Notes: generated from the letters alone by a model not told the origin. A stretch of 18,718 bases of DNA from Proteobacteria bacterium UBA652 (GCA_002299915.1 DBOG01000033.1:1-18718); one strand, 5' to 3'. Positions 8,280-15,260 are shown, counted from the first letter of the stretch. Numbers and translations: made by a program.

Positions 8280-8342
8280 TTTTGAATTCCTCAAAAAAAT
8301 TAATAAAATTTGTAATACGTTTGATGATATTTGTGCGCATTG

Positions 8343-8356
8343 CGCGTTAAAACGCG
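8343..8356 (-). promoter_or_regulatory. 5' leader hairpin of hps copy 1
   Basis: CGCGTTTTAACGCG (minus strand) is an inverted repeat that begins about where transcription should start from the extended -10 just upstream. A second palindrome, GCGCAATGCGC at 8345-8335, shares three bases with it, so the two hairpins would compete. Such hairpins at an mRNA 5' end can protect a transcript; that role is inferred. Confidence 0.45.
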
Positions 8357-8363
8357 AAGGCGT

Positions 8364-8372
8364 ACTATACCA
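8364..8372 (-). promoter_or_regulatory. Extended -10 promoter of hps copy 1
   Basis: The minus strand reads TGG TATAGT, an extended -10 (TGn plus TATAGT), 84 nt before the hps ATG and just past the transaldolase stop codon. No good -35 is seen, as is common with extended -10 elements. Its position means hps copy 1 need not depend on transcription from tal. Confidence 0.55.
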
Positions 8373-8382
8373 TATTTCTTGT

Positions 8383-9366
8383 TTAGCTTTCTAATGTTGC
8401 TAGGCGGTCAGCAAGCAATGCTTCAAGCACTTCAAGCGCCTTAGCAAAGCCGTCAATTCCTTCTGCTAATTTCTCAGTTGCCATTGGATCAGCAGCATGC
8501 ATTGCTTCAAATGTTGCCTTATCCAAGTTAAGTTTCTCAATATCCATTGATTTTGCTGATTCAACAGATAATTTACGCGGTAAATCACCTTCAGTTGATT
8601 GCAATTCATCAAGCAGACCTGGAGAAATAGTCAGCAAGTCAACCCCTGCTAATTCTGTTATTTCACCTAAGTTACGGAAGCTTGCGCCCATCACTTCAGT
8701 GTCATAATCGAATTTTTTGAAATAGTTATAAATTTCAGTTACGGATACCACACCTGGATCTTCATCAGCAGGATAAGAATCACGACCGGTATCTTTTTTA
8801 TACCAATCAAGGATACGGCCCACAAATGGCGAAATAAGCGTGATGCCATTTTCAGCACATGCAATTGCTTGGTGTAAACCAAATACTAAAGTAAGGTTTG
8901 TGTGGATACCTTCTTTTTCCAATACTTTAGCAGCCATAATTCCTTCCCAGGTGGCTGCAACCTTGATTAAAATACGGTCACGAGAGACGCCCGCAGCTTC
9001 ATATTGCGCGATTAAGTCGCGGCCTTTTTCAATAGTTGCTTCGGTATCATAAGATAAGCGTGCATCTACTTCAGTTGAAACGCGTTGTGGTACGATTTCA
9101 AGAATTTTAAGGCCAAATGAAACAGCCAAACGATCAAAAGCGATGGTAACCACTTCAGCCGAAGATGCGCCTGCGCCTGCGGATGCACGCGCACCTTTTA
9201 AAGTATCATCAACGATGCCCTGATATTCTGGCATTTGTGCCGCTGCGGTAATCAATGATGGATTGGTGGTTGCATCGCGCGGTGTGAATTGTTGAATCGC
9301 GCCAATATCGCCGGTGTCGGCAACGACAACCGTCATGCCTTTTAGTTGGTCAAGTAAGTTTGCCAT
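8383..9366 (-). CDS. tal: Transaldolase (TalB type)
   Basis: Transaldolase moves a dihydroxyacetone unit from fructose 6-phosphate to erythrose 4-phosphate. In the RuMP cycle it takes part in regenerating ribulose 5-phosphate. The 327-residue product matches the long TalB class: VVADTGDI (14-21) with Asp17, DATTNPSLI (31-39), STEVDARLSYDTEA (97-110), the Schiff-base Lys135 in RILIKVAATW, SPFVGRILDWY and DPGVVSVTEIYNY. AAGGA lies 10 nt before the ATG. The gene sits between the hexuloisomerase unit and hps copy 1, which points to a methylotrophic role. I see no convincing promoter in the 183 bp upstream of it. Confidence 0.95.
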   Translation of the reverse strand: MANLLDQLKGMTVVVADTGDIGAIQQFTPRDATTNPSLITAAAQMPEYQGIVDDTLKGARASAGAGASSAEVVTIAFDRLAVSFGLKILEIVPQRVSTEVDARLSYDTEATIEKGRDLIAQYEAAGVSRDRILIKVAATWEGIMAAKVLEKEGIHTNLTLVFGLHQAIACAENGITLISPFVGRILDWYKKDTGRDSYPADEDPGVVSVTEIYNYFKKFDYDTEVMGASFRNLGEITELAGVDLLTISPGLLDELQSTEGDLPRKLSVESAKSMDIEKLNLDKATFEAMHAADPMATEKLAEGIDGFAKALEVLEALLADRLATLES

Positions 9367-9549
9367 GATAATAGCGTCCTTAAAATTAGGGTTATAAAAA
9401 ATGTAGGCAGACGTTATTTTACTATTGCATTTCTATAGGGGCGCAAAAGCAAATACCGAAATAAATTCAAACCGACAAAATGCGCAATGAATTGATTTCG
9501 GCTATCGTTTGCCATACAAGATAATGGCGATCCGTTTTGAGTGAGGCGA
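9367..9549. other. Intergenic stretch upstream of transaldolase
   Basis: This 183-bp AT-rich stretch separates the small gene's stop codon from the transaldolase ATG. It contains the tal ribosome-binding site near 9374-9382 and several -10-like strings on the minus strand, such as CCCCTATAGA near 9440, but no well-spaced promoter. No other ORF, RNA gene or terminator was recognised. Confidence 0.4.
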
Positions 9550-9729
9550 TTAGCTATTGTTTCTGATGTAACGCTCTACACTCGTAATTTGAGCATCACT
9601 ACTTTGGCTTTGGATATAGCGTTCAACGCTGGTTATTCCAGAGTTTGAGCTAGAAGCCGTACTGCTCGCAGCATTTGAACCACTGCATAGGCCTTTAAAC
9701 ATGCCCAAGATTGAAGAAAATAGCCCCAT
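9550..9729 (-). CDS. Small protein (59 aa) with duplicated ITSVERYI motif, unknown function
   Basis: I found this gene by hand translation. The ATG at 9729 has a strong ribosome-binding site, GAGAGAGG, 8 nt upstream. The N-terminus MGLFSSILGMFKGL looks like an amphipathic helix; then come Cys15, a Ser/Ala-rich linker (about residues 16-31), and two copies of ITSVERYI at residues 32-39 and 48-55. The two copies are identical in protein, yet seven of their eight codons differ at the third base. This points to selection on the peptide and supports a real gene. It has no lipobox and no convincing transmembrane helix. It lies just after the terminator of the hps-hpi operon, only 33 nt from the stem, so expression is probably by readthrough or from a promoter overlapping the terminator. 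I cannot name a family. Confidence 0.78.
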   Translation of the reverse strand: MGLFSSILGMFKGLCSGSNAASSTASSSNSGITSVERYIQSQSSDAQITSVERYIRNNS

Positions 9730-9762
9730 GGTTTAAAACCTCTCTCAAAAATTGTTACAAAT

Positions 9763-9795
9763 AAAAAACCGAGTGGTCAACATGACCACTCGGTT
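9763..9795 (-). terminator. Strong rho-independent terminator of the hps-hpi operon
   Basis: AACCGAGTGGTCA (9767-9779) and TGACCACTCGGTT (9783-9795) pair perfectly over 13 bp around an ACA loop. On the minus strand six T follow (9768-9763). The stem begins 8 bp after the hexuloisomerase stop codon, between that gene and the small gene. Confidence 0.93.
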
Positions 9796-9803
9796 GATAA
9801 ACA

Positions 9804-10337
9804 TTATTCCATATTAGCGTGACGAGTTCTCATTTCTTCTTCAGAAATACCGCGTTCATGTATGAGATGAGACACCATTGCTTCTAAGAAAATCAATGTT
9901 GATAATTCAAACATAGTGCCCATAGGCATGCCCTTTGTAAGAGCAAAACTATCGTCGTTACCCACTTGAATCGTTTGGTCAGCTAAATCGCCAATTGTAG
10001 AGCTAGATTTTGAGCAAATCAAAACCACTTTAGCACCTTCAGATTTGGCTTTATTAGCGAATGAAACAAGTTGAGTCGTTTCACCAGAACCAGAAATAAC
10101 GATTAACAAATCGCCTTTACGGATGCTTGGTGTACTAATCTCGCCTTGAACAAATACTTCATAACCACTATGCATCAATCTCATCCCTAGGAAGTTACCC
10201 ACTAGTTTTGAGCGACCTGCACCTGTAATAAAGATGCGTTTAGCATCATCACACATTGAAACTAATGTAGCTTCCAATGAATCATTAGTTGAACCAAGGA
10301 TCGTAGTAATTTTATTTAACAGTAGATCACGATGCAT
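9804..10337 (-). CDS. hxlB: 6-phospho-3-hexuloisomerase
   Basis: PHI converts the hexulose 6-phosphate made by HPS into fructose 6-phosphate. The 177-residue product is a single SIS domain: FITGAGRSKLVGNFLGMRLMHSGYEV (residues 36-61), KGDLLIVISGSGET (73-86), and the PHI-specific MPMGTMFELSTLIFLE near 137-152. AAGGA, 8 nt before the ATG, overlaps the stop codon of the upstream hps gene (TAAGGA), with only 11 nt between genes. The two are therefore coupled, which fits a pathway in which the toxic, unstable intermediate is passed on quickly. The length is normal and nothing is truncated. Confidence 0.95.
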   Translation of the reverse strand: MHRDLLLNKITTILGSTNDSLEATLVSMCDDAKRIFITGAGRSKLVGNFLGMRLMHSGYEVFVQGEISTPSIRKGDLLIVISGSGETTQLVSFANKAKSEGAKVVLICSKSSSTIGDLADQTIQVGNDDSFALTKGMPMGTMFELSTLIFLEAMVSHLIHERGISEEEMRTRHANME

Positions 10338-10348
10338 TGTAATATTCC

Positions 10349-10990
10349 TTATGCTGCATCAACTAATGCGCGCAATTCTTTAGCTGAATCAGCTGGAGAA
10401 TCTGCACCATAGATAGCCGCACCGACAACAACAATTGTTGCGCCCGCTTGCACTGTGCTTTGGATTGTATCTTTGTTGATACCACCCGCAACAGAAATAC
10501 GTACGTCTAAGCCTAAGCCAGCGATTGTATTTAAGTCAGCGAAAGGTGTTTGGCCTGCTGCTTGTGCGTCTAAACCCGTGTGCACACCGATGATGTGTGC
10601 GCCCATTTTAGCGGCGGCGGCGGCAACACCTGCTTTATCGTTAACACCAATAAGGTCAACTTGTGCTTCTGCATTGCTTGCGTTTGCTGCTTTAATTACG
10701 CCACCGATTGTTGCCATGTCTGCTGCGCCTAGAACGGTCGCGATGTCGCCGCCAGCTTCATAGAAAGGAGTTGCTTCGTACTCACCTGCGTCCATTGTTT
10801 TAAGGTCAACCAGGATCAGTTTGTTAGGGTGCGCTGCGTTTAATGCTTTTACAAGCTCAACACCATTTGCTTTGATACAAGGCGTGCCGATTTCTAAGAT
10901 ATCAACATACGGTGCAACTTGCTCTGCAAGGCCCATTGTTACGTCAAAATCTAGTGAATCTAACGCCATTTGAATAAGTGCTTTAGCCAT
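10349..10990 (-). CDS. hxlA: 3-hexulose-6-phosphate synthase (copy 2)
   Basis: This is a second, full-length HPS of 213 residues with the same activity as the copy at 7644-8279 and the same motifs (DILEIGTPCIK, LVDLKTMDAGEYE, GVHTGLDAQ, SVAGGI). It has two extra residues at the N-terminus (MAKALIQ versus MAQIQ). Hand alignment gives about 32 differences in 208 positions; most lie in the first 140 residues. AGGAG stands 8 nt before the ATG. It is the first gene of the hps-hpi operon and has a strong promoter at 11050-11078. It is probably the main methylotrophy copy, with the other as a recent paralogue; that ranking is inference. Confidence 0.95.
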   Translation of the reverse strand: MAKALIQMALDSLDFDVTMGLAEQVAPYVDILEIGTPCIKANGVELVKALNAAHPNKLILVDLKTMDAGEYEATPFYEAGGDIATVLGAADMATIGGVIKAANASNAEAQVDLIGVNDKAGVAAAAAKMGAHIIGVHTGLDAQAAGQTPFADLNTIAGLGLDVRISVAGGINKDTIQSTVQAGATIVVVGAAIYGADSPADSAKELRALVDAA

Positions 10991-11049
10991 TATTACTGCT
11001 CCTAAAATGTAAGGGTGATTAAATATAATTTGTGATTTCCACTGGATGA

Positions 11050-11078
11050 CTATAAAACAGGCGGTGGGGTAATGTCAA
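11050..11078 (-). promoter_or_regulatory. Sigma70 promoter of the hps-hpi operon
   Basis: The minus strand carries a perfect -35 TTGACA (11078-11073), then 16-17 nt, then TTTATA/TTATAG as the -10. The leader would be about 50 nt, ending in the AGGAG of hps copy 2. It lies in the 205-bp divergent region shared with the HAD phosphatase gene, for which I could not find a clear promoter. Confidence 0.72.
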
Positions 11079-11195
11079 TCTGCGGATGGGGTGTTAGTCG
11101 GATGCACAGAAACAGTGCGGGTGATAAGATGTTGCTTAGACAGCCGATAACGGATTGTGTCAGGCGGTAGGAAATTTTGAAGATTGGGATATGAA

Positions 11196-12026
11196 ATGAC
11201 AGTACTAGAGAATACACGCGCACTGATTATTGATATGGATGGGGTGCTTTGGCATGGCAATACACCGATGCTAGGATTGACAGGCTTCTTTGAAGTTTTA
11301 CGGGCGACAAAGGTACCGTTTATCTTAGCAACTAATAATGCCAGCCTGACTCAAACTGCCTATGTTGAAAAATTTGCCAGCATGGGTGTGATGGTGTCGG
11401 AACAAGAAATTTTAACCTCAAGTATGGTCACCGCAAGTTATTTAGCAGCACGCTATGATGCGGCCAACACACGGGTGTTTGTGATCGGTGAATCTGGCTT
11501 AACGGCGCCATTGGCCGCGCAAGGCTTTATACTAACGGATGTGTATGAGGTGAAAACAGCAGATAAACCCAATGCAGGGGCAGATTTAGTGGTCAGTGGA
11601 TTAGATCGCCAATTAAGCTGGGATAAATTAGCTACCGCTTCTATTCATTTACAAAATGGTGCAACGCTGATTGGATCCAATTCAGATCCTACCTTGCCAA
11701 CAGAATTAGGCTTAATGTGGGGCAATGGCGCGACATTGGCTGGTCTGGAAAAAGCGGCCAATGTAAAGGCGATTACAATTGGCAAGCCGGAGCCTATTAT
11801 TTACCAATATGCGCTAGCGCTGTTGGGCACCACCGCGGATGAAACGGCGGCGATCGGCGATCGGCTTGATACCGATATTTTAGGAGCAGTGAATGCGGGC
11901 ATGCGAAGTCTATTAGTGTTATCGGGCACATCGACGCGGACGGATATCGAACAGATTGATTATCAACCGACATGGGTATTGGATAGTATTAGTGATATCA
12001 CCGAGATATTGAGGAGCAGACAATGA
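11196..12026 (+). CDS. HAD-IIA family phosphatase (NagD/phosphoglycolate-phosphatase-like)
   Basis: This 276-residue protein has the four HAD motifs: nucleophile and acid D13 and D15 in IIDMDGVLWHG, motif II in LATNNAS (T46), motif III Lys197 in IGKPEP, and motif IV GDRLDTDI (221-228). The C2a-type cap lies between motifs II and III (about 70-190). This class dephosphorylates small sugar or glycolytic phosphates; the substrate is not predictable. The open frame extends four codons to a TTG, but the ATG at 11196 gives the usual family start. Its stop overlaps the dhaK start by 4 bp, so it is co-translated with a dihydroxyacetone kinase subunit. That suggests a role in triose-phosphate or RuMP metabolism, but this is inference. 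Confidence 0.88.
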   Translation: MTVLENTRALIIDMDGVLWHGNTPMLGLTGFFEVLRATKVPFILATNNASLTQTAYVEKFASMGVMVSEQEILTSSMVTASYLAARYDAANTRVFVIGESGLTAPLAAQGFILTDVYEVKTADKPNAGADLVVSGLDRQLSWDKLATASIHLQNGATLIGSNSDPTLPTELGLMWGNGATLAGLEKAANVKAITIGKPEPIIYQYALALLGTTADETAAIGDRLDTDILGAVNAGMRSLLVLSGTSTRTDIEQIDYQPTWVLDSISDITEILRSRQ

Positions 12027-13006
12027 AAAAATTTATCAATGATATAGAGAGTTTATTAGATGAAAGTTTGCAGGGGTTTGCTAAGGCACATAGCGATGTG
12101 GTGAGATTAGAAACGGCGCCGACATTTGTACAGCGGCGGGTGGCGACGCAGGCTGGCAAAGTAGCGCTGATTTCAGGCGGTGGCACTGGCCATGAGCCCT
12201 TGCATGCGGGCTTAGTAGGCACTGGCATGTTGGATGCCGCCTGTCCTGGGCAGATCTTTACCTCGCCCACACCTGATCAAATGTTGGCAGCAGCACAGGC
12301 AGTTGAATCGGGTGGGGGCGTATTATTCATTGTAAAAAATTATGCGGGTGATGTGATGAATTTTGAAATCGCATCGGAAATGTTGGATGGCCCTTTTGAA
12401 ACGATCTTGGTGTGTGATGATATTGCATTGCCGAAAGATCATAGTACAGGTCGTCGCGGGGTGGCAGGCACATTGGTTGTTGAAAAAATAGTGGGTGCAG
12501 CTGCTGAATCTGGTTTTGATCTTGCTGCGTGTAAAGTGCTGGGAGATCGTGTGTGTGTGGCAACCGCATCAATGGGTGTGGCATTAAGCAGTGGTACCGT
12601 GCCCGCGATTGGTGAGCCGACTTTTGAATTAGCTAAAAATGAAATGGAAATGGGCGTTGGGATCCATGGTGAGCGGGGGCGAGAAACCATGCCGTTAACA
12701 TCGGCGAGTGAGATCGTAGACACGCTCGCAACGGCAATTCATCAAGAATTGAAACCCACAGCAGGACAAACAGCGTTACTACATATTAATGGCCTCGGTG
12801 CGACGCCTTCTGTTGAACTTTATCTCATTTATGAGTTGGCATCAGCCTATTGGGAAGCCAAAGGCGTAAAAATTATTCGCTCATTGGTTGGCAATTATAC
12901 GACCTCATTAGATATGGCTGGCTGTTCGATTACGCTGACATTATTGGATGATGAAATGACAACGCTCTGGGATGCACCGGTACATACGGCTAATTTACGC
13001 TGGTAA
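12023..13006 (+). CDS. dhaK: Dihydroxyacetone kinase subunit DhaK
   Basis: DhaK binds dihydroxyacetone covalently and presents it to DhaL for phosphorylation to DHAP. The 327-residue product is complete, from KKFINDIESLLDE to the typical LWDAPVHTANLRW end. Substrate-site residues are in place: H57 in SGGGTGHEP, K105 and D110 in VKNYAGD, and the hemiaminal-forming H215 in GVGIHGE. It is about 30 residues shorter than E. coli DhaK because of a shorter loop after residue 230. GAGG lies 8 nt before the ATG. Its partner dhaL is encoded convergently just downstream, rather than in the same operon as is usual. No DhaM is in the window, so ATP or a PTS protein could be the phosphate donor. Confidence 0.94.
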   Translation: MKKFINDIESLLDESLQGFAKAHSDVVRLETAPTFVQRRVATQAGKVALISGGGTGHEPLHAGLVGTGMLDAACPGQIFTSPTPDQMLAAAQAVESGGGVLFIVKNYAGDVMNFEIASEMLDGPFETILVCDDIALPKDHSTGRRGVAGTLVVEKIVGAAAESGFDLAACKVLGDRVCVATASMGVALSSGTVPAIGEPTFELAKNEMEMGVGIHGERGRETMPLTSASEIVDTLATAIHQELKPTAGQTALLHINGLGATPSVELYLIYELASAYWEAKGVKIIRSLVGNYTTSLDMAGCSITLTLLDDEMTTLWDAPVHTANLRW

Positions 13007-13015
13007 AATATTACA

Positions 13016-13642
13016 TTAAGCCAAATAATCTACAATAGCGCAAATCATTAATTGACTACTGCGCGCGCCCGCATCGATATGGCCTCGGCTACGTTCGCCT
13101 AGGAAAGAGGCGCGGCCTTTGGTGGCGAGCATGTCTTCAGTAGAGGCCATGCCTGTGAGTGCGGCTTCACTAATGGTGGTTAGTATTGTTGCTAAAGGTT
13201 CATTAGCTTGGGCGGCAGTGTTTAATGCTTCGGCAACTGGGATTAAAGTATCCAACATGGTTTTTTCACCAATATCAGATTTACCGCGTTTTTTCATTGC
13301 CGCGACACCTTGATCAAAAATAGAGGACAGTGTTTTTAGGTCAAGCGTTGTGTTGTTATCATCAAGTCCTTTTGCCATGCTGATAAACAAGGTGCCATAG
13401 AGCGAGCCTGATGCGCCGCCCATGGTGGACATTAAGGTCATGCCTATTTTTTGCAGCGCTTGTTGCCAATTTAAGGAGGTCAATTCTGAACTTTGTGTTG
13501 TCAGAGTGGCTAAGCCACGCTGTAAATTCACCACATGGTCACCATCGCCAATCGCTTGGTCAAGTCCAGCGACTTCGGTTTCATGCTGCTGGATAATATT
13601 GAAGACAGTGGCAATAAGTTTGGGTAAATCTGTGGTGAGCAT
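13016..13642 (-). CDS. dhaL: Dihydroxyacetone kinase nucleotide-binding subunit DhaL
   Basis: DhaL is the nucleotide-binding half of dihydroxyacetone kinase. The 208-residue product has the Mg-ADP/ATP site D28, D33 and D35 in DQAIGDGDH, the GGASGSLYG loop (75-83) and the C-terminal GRASFLGERSRGHIDAGARSS signature. AGGA lies 7 nt before the ATG at 13642. Its stop is 9 bp from the dhaK stop on the other strand, with no terminator between, so the two transcripts should run into each other. A separate promoter is visible upstream at 13676-13704. Confidence 0.94.
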   Translation of the reverse strand: MLTTDLPKLIATVFNIIQQHETEVAGLDQAIGDGDHVVNLQRGLATLTTQSSELTSLNWQQALQKIGMTLMSTMGGASGSLYGTLFISMAKGLDDNNTTLDLKTLSSIFDQGVAAMKKRGKSDIGEKTMLDTLIPVAEALNTAAQANEPLATILTTISEAALTGMASTEDMLATKGRASFLGERSRGHIDAGARSSQLMICAIVDYLA

Positions 13643-13675
13643 GGTGAGATCCTAGTTTATAGTAGAGCTTAAGAT

Positions 13676-13704
13676 ATATAAATTTACCACAGAGGTAGAG
13701 ACAA
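13676..13704 (-). promoter_or_regulatory. Probable sigma70 promoter of dhaL
   Basis: On the minus strand TTGTCT (13704-13699), a 17-nt spacer and TTATAT (13681-13676) lie about 35 nt before the dhaL ATG. Spacing is ideal and both hexamers are fair matches. The rest of the 13643-13777 stretch holds nothing else I can name. Confidence 0.5.
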
Positions 13705-13777
13705 TAGGAAGCAGAAGATAAAACTAGATCTATCCGCGCTCTCCTATGCTTAAACCCCTTCTCAAAAGGTGGCAAGC

Positions 13778-13808
13778 AAAAAAAAGCCCCGACCCAAAGG
13801 GCGAGGCT
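13778..13808 (-). terminator. Rho-independent terminator of the porin gene
   Basis: On the minus strand AGCCTCGCCC, an AAA/TTT loop and GGGTCGGGGCT form a GC-rich stem with one bulge (13808-13785), followed by eight T (13785-13778). It starts about 50 bp after the porin stop codon. Confidence 0.88.
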
Positions 13809-13859
13809 CTTTAATTTGACGAAACTTAAATAAATTTAAGCTTTCAACTCAAGGGTGGT

Positions 13860-14939
13860 TTAGAAGAATACAAACGCACCTAGAGAGAAGATGTCTTGCT
13901 CAAGAATAGAGTCATCATCATGCTCTAGCTGTGAATATTCAGCAACCAATTTCAAGTTAGCGTTTACGTCGTGGTAAACACCCAATGTCCATTTTTCAGT
14001 GGTATCATCGTCACCTGCATTTTTGTCTTCAAGTTCTGTGTATTGTGCAGATACTAATGTTGCACCACCGAATTTGTAACCCGCTTGAACGATGAATTGA
14101 TCCCATTCTGCTTCTGTTAATGCATCATATGCATCTTCAGAATCAGAATATTGACCCATAAATTGGAAACCACCATAGGTAGCTGTACCACCGATAGTCC
14201 AAGCTTGTTTATCTTCAGCAAGGTTATCTTGTTTTTGGTACATACCGCTTAACCAAACCATATAGTTACCAGCAGCATAGCTAAAGTCAGTTTCATAACG
14301 AAGATCTTCGCTATCTACGCTTGCACCGATAGGGCCAGTAGGACCTACAGCAAGGTTAATAGCTGGACCTGTAGGATCCATGATAGCGAATGCAACTTTA
14401 AAGCCACTCATATCACGTGATGTCCATTTGATTTGTGAACGCCAGTCAGCATAGTCATAACCAAGACCGATACCACCTAGCGTAGTTTGGCCGTTGCCAC
14501 CTGTACCATAACCCACACCGAAAAGTGTTTGGTCAGTTAGGATGTTGTGTGAAGCATAAAGACCTAATGCTTTACCCATTAAGATTTGACCGAAGCCACC
14601 GTCAACAGTGAAGTAAACTTCACGTTGCTCTTGTGCACCACCATAGCTAAAGCCATTTGTTGATGGGCTGAACGAGATGTGTGCTGCGATATCAAGGCCA
14701 TTCATTGTTGGCGCTTTCATATCGAAGTTTAAGAATGCTGGTAATAGACCATCACGGACTTCCGAGATATCATCACCATTACTATCATCTGTATAAACGA
14801 AGAATTGATTGATTAAGCCACCAACGCTGAATTCCCAGCCGTTCGCGCCTTCTAATGTAATTGCTGCATTAGCAGTACCTGCTGTTAGCGCTGCAGCACC
14901 AACCAATGCAGAAAGTGTTAATTTTTTTAATGTACTCAT
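13860..14939 (-). CDS. Outer-membrane porin (Gram-negative general porin type)
   Basis: This 359-residue protein has a clear signal peptide ending TANA (cleavage after about residue 25). The mature part is rich in alternating amphipathic strands, with Gly/Asp/Asn-rich turns. It ends in LGAFVFF, the C-terminal aromatic signature read by the Bam machinery. Segments such as WEFSVGGLINQFFVY, GFGQILMGKALGLY and WTIGGTATYGGFQFMGQY resemble trimeric porins. Its many acidic residues suggest cation-tolerant or marine-type surface charge, which is inference. AAGGGTG, about 9 nt before the ATG, is a good ribosome-binding site. It is a single-gene unit with its own terminator. Confidence 0.9.
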   Translation of the reverse strand: MSTLKKLTLSALVGAAALTAGTANAAITLEGANGWEFSVGGLINQFFVYTDDSNGDDISEVRDGLLPAFLNFDMKAPTMNGLDIAAHISFSPSTNGFSYGGAQEQREVYFTVDGGFGQILMGKALGLYASHNILTDQTLFGVGYGTGGNGQTTLGGIGLGYDYADWRSQIKWTSRDMSGFKVAFAIMDPTGPAINLAVGPTGPIGASVDSEDLRYETDFSYAAGNYMVWLSGMYQKQDNLAEDKQAWTIGGTATYGGFQFMGQYSDSEDAYDALTEAEWDQFIVQAGYKFGGATLVSAQYTELEDKNAGDDDTTEKWTLGVYHDVNANLKLVAEYSQLEHDDDSILEQDIFSLGAFVFF

Positions 14940-15133
14940 TTCTGATTCACCCTTAATAAAGTAAGTCTAATTAATTATCTCTCATGCCGAATTTGCATTC
15001 GAACAGGTTCTATTCTGCAGGATTGTAGAAAAAAAGCAACAATTGGGGGTGGTTTATAGCGCGTAACGCCCTGTTTTTCTGTTTTTGTATCATTTTTGCA
15101 ACAGAACAGAGAAGGGAATATAGCTTAAATGAA
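14940..15133. other. Intergenic region between porin and tRNA-Phe
   Basis: This 194-bp AT-rich stretch should hold the porin promoter. TATAAA near 15059-15054 and TACAAT near 15031-15026 are possible -10 elements on the minus strand, but neither has a well-placed -35. A 5-bp inverted repeat CGAAT/ATTCG lies at 14988-15001. Immediately after the tRNA no strong terminator is seen. Confidence 0.4.
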
Positions 15134-15209
15134 TGGTGGCTCGACCTGGAATCGAACCAGGGACACAGGGATTTTCAATCCCTTGCTCTACCGACTGAGC
15201 TATCGAGCC
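15134..15209 (-). tRNA. tRNA-Phe (anticodon GAA)
   Basis: The minus strand folds as a complete 76-nt tRNA with encoded CCA. The acceptor arms are GGCTCGA and TCGAGCC plus discriminator A; the D-arm begins GCTCAGTCGGTAGAGC. The anticodon stem AGGGA/TCCCT encloses TTGAAAA (anticodon GAA), and the T-arm is CCTGG-TTCGATT-CCAGG. The variable loop GTGTC and the body match gammaproteobacterial tRNA-Phe. Confidence 0.97.
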
Positions 15210-15231
15210 ATTAACTTAAACTAAGGCGGGC

Positions 15232-15260
15232 ATTAAACCTGATTAGGGGGCACTAGTCAA
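15232..15260 (-). promoter_or_regulatory. tRNA-Phe promoter with GC-rich discriminator
   Basis: On the minus strand TTGACT (15260-15255), exactly 17 nt and TTTAAT (15237-15232) are followed at once by GCCCGCC. A GC-rich discriminator is the mark of stringently controlled stable-RNA promoters. The mature tRNA starts 22 nt after the -10. Confidence 0.7.

Noticed and set aside
8280..8294. Five-codon N-terminal extension of the first hps (TTG start)
   Set aside because: The extension consists of the ribosome-binding site itself; the ATG at 8279 with GAGG 9 nt upstream matches the family start.
11184..11195. Four-codon extension of the HAD phosphatase (TTG start)
   Set aside because: The ATG at 11196 gives the standard N-terminus, and the TTG has no better ribosome-binding site.
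11075..11260. 61-codon minus-strand ORF across the hps/HAD divergent region
   Set aside because: It covers the -35 of the hps operon promoter and the start of the HAD gene, and its product has no recognisable features.
13581..13775. 64-codon minus-strand ORF overlapping the start and promoter of dhaL
   Set aside because: Out of frame with dhaL and overlapping its promoter and ribosome-binding site; no conserved features.
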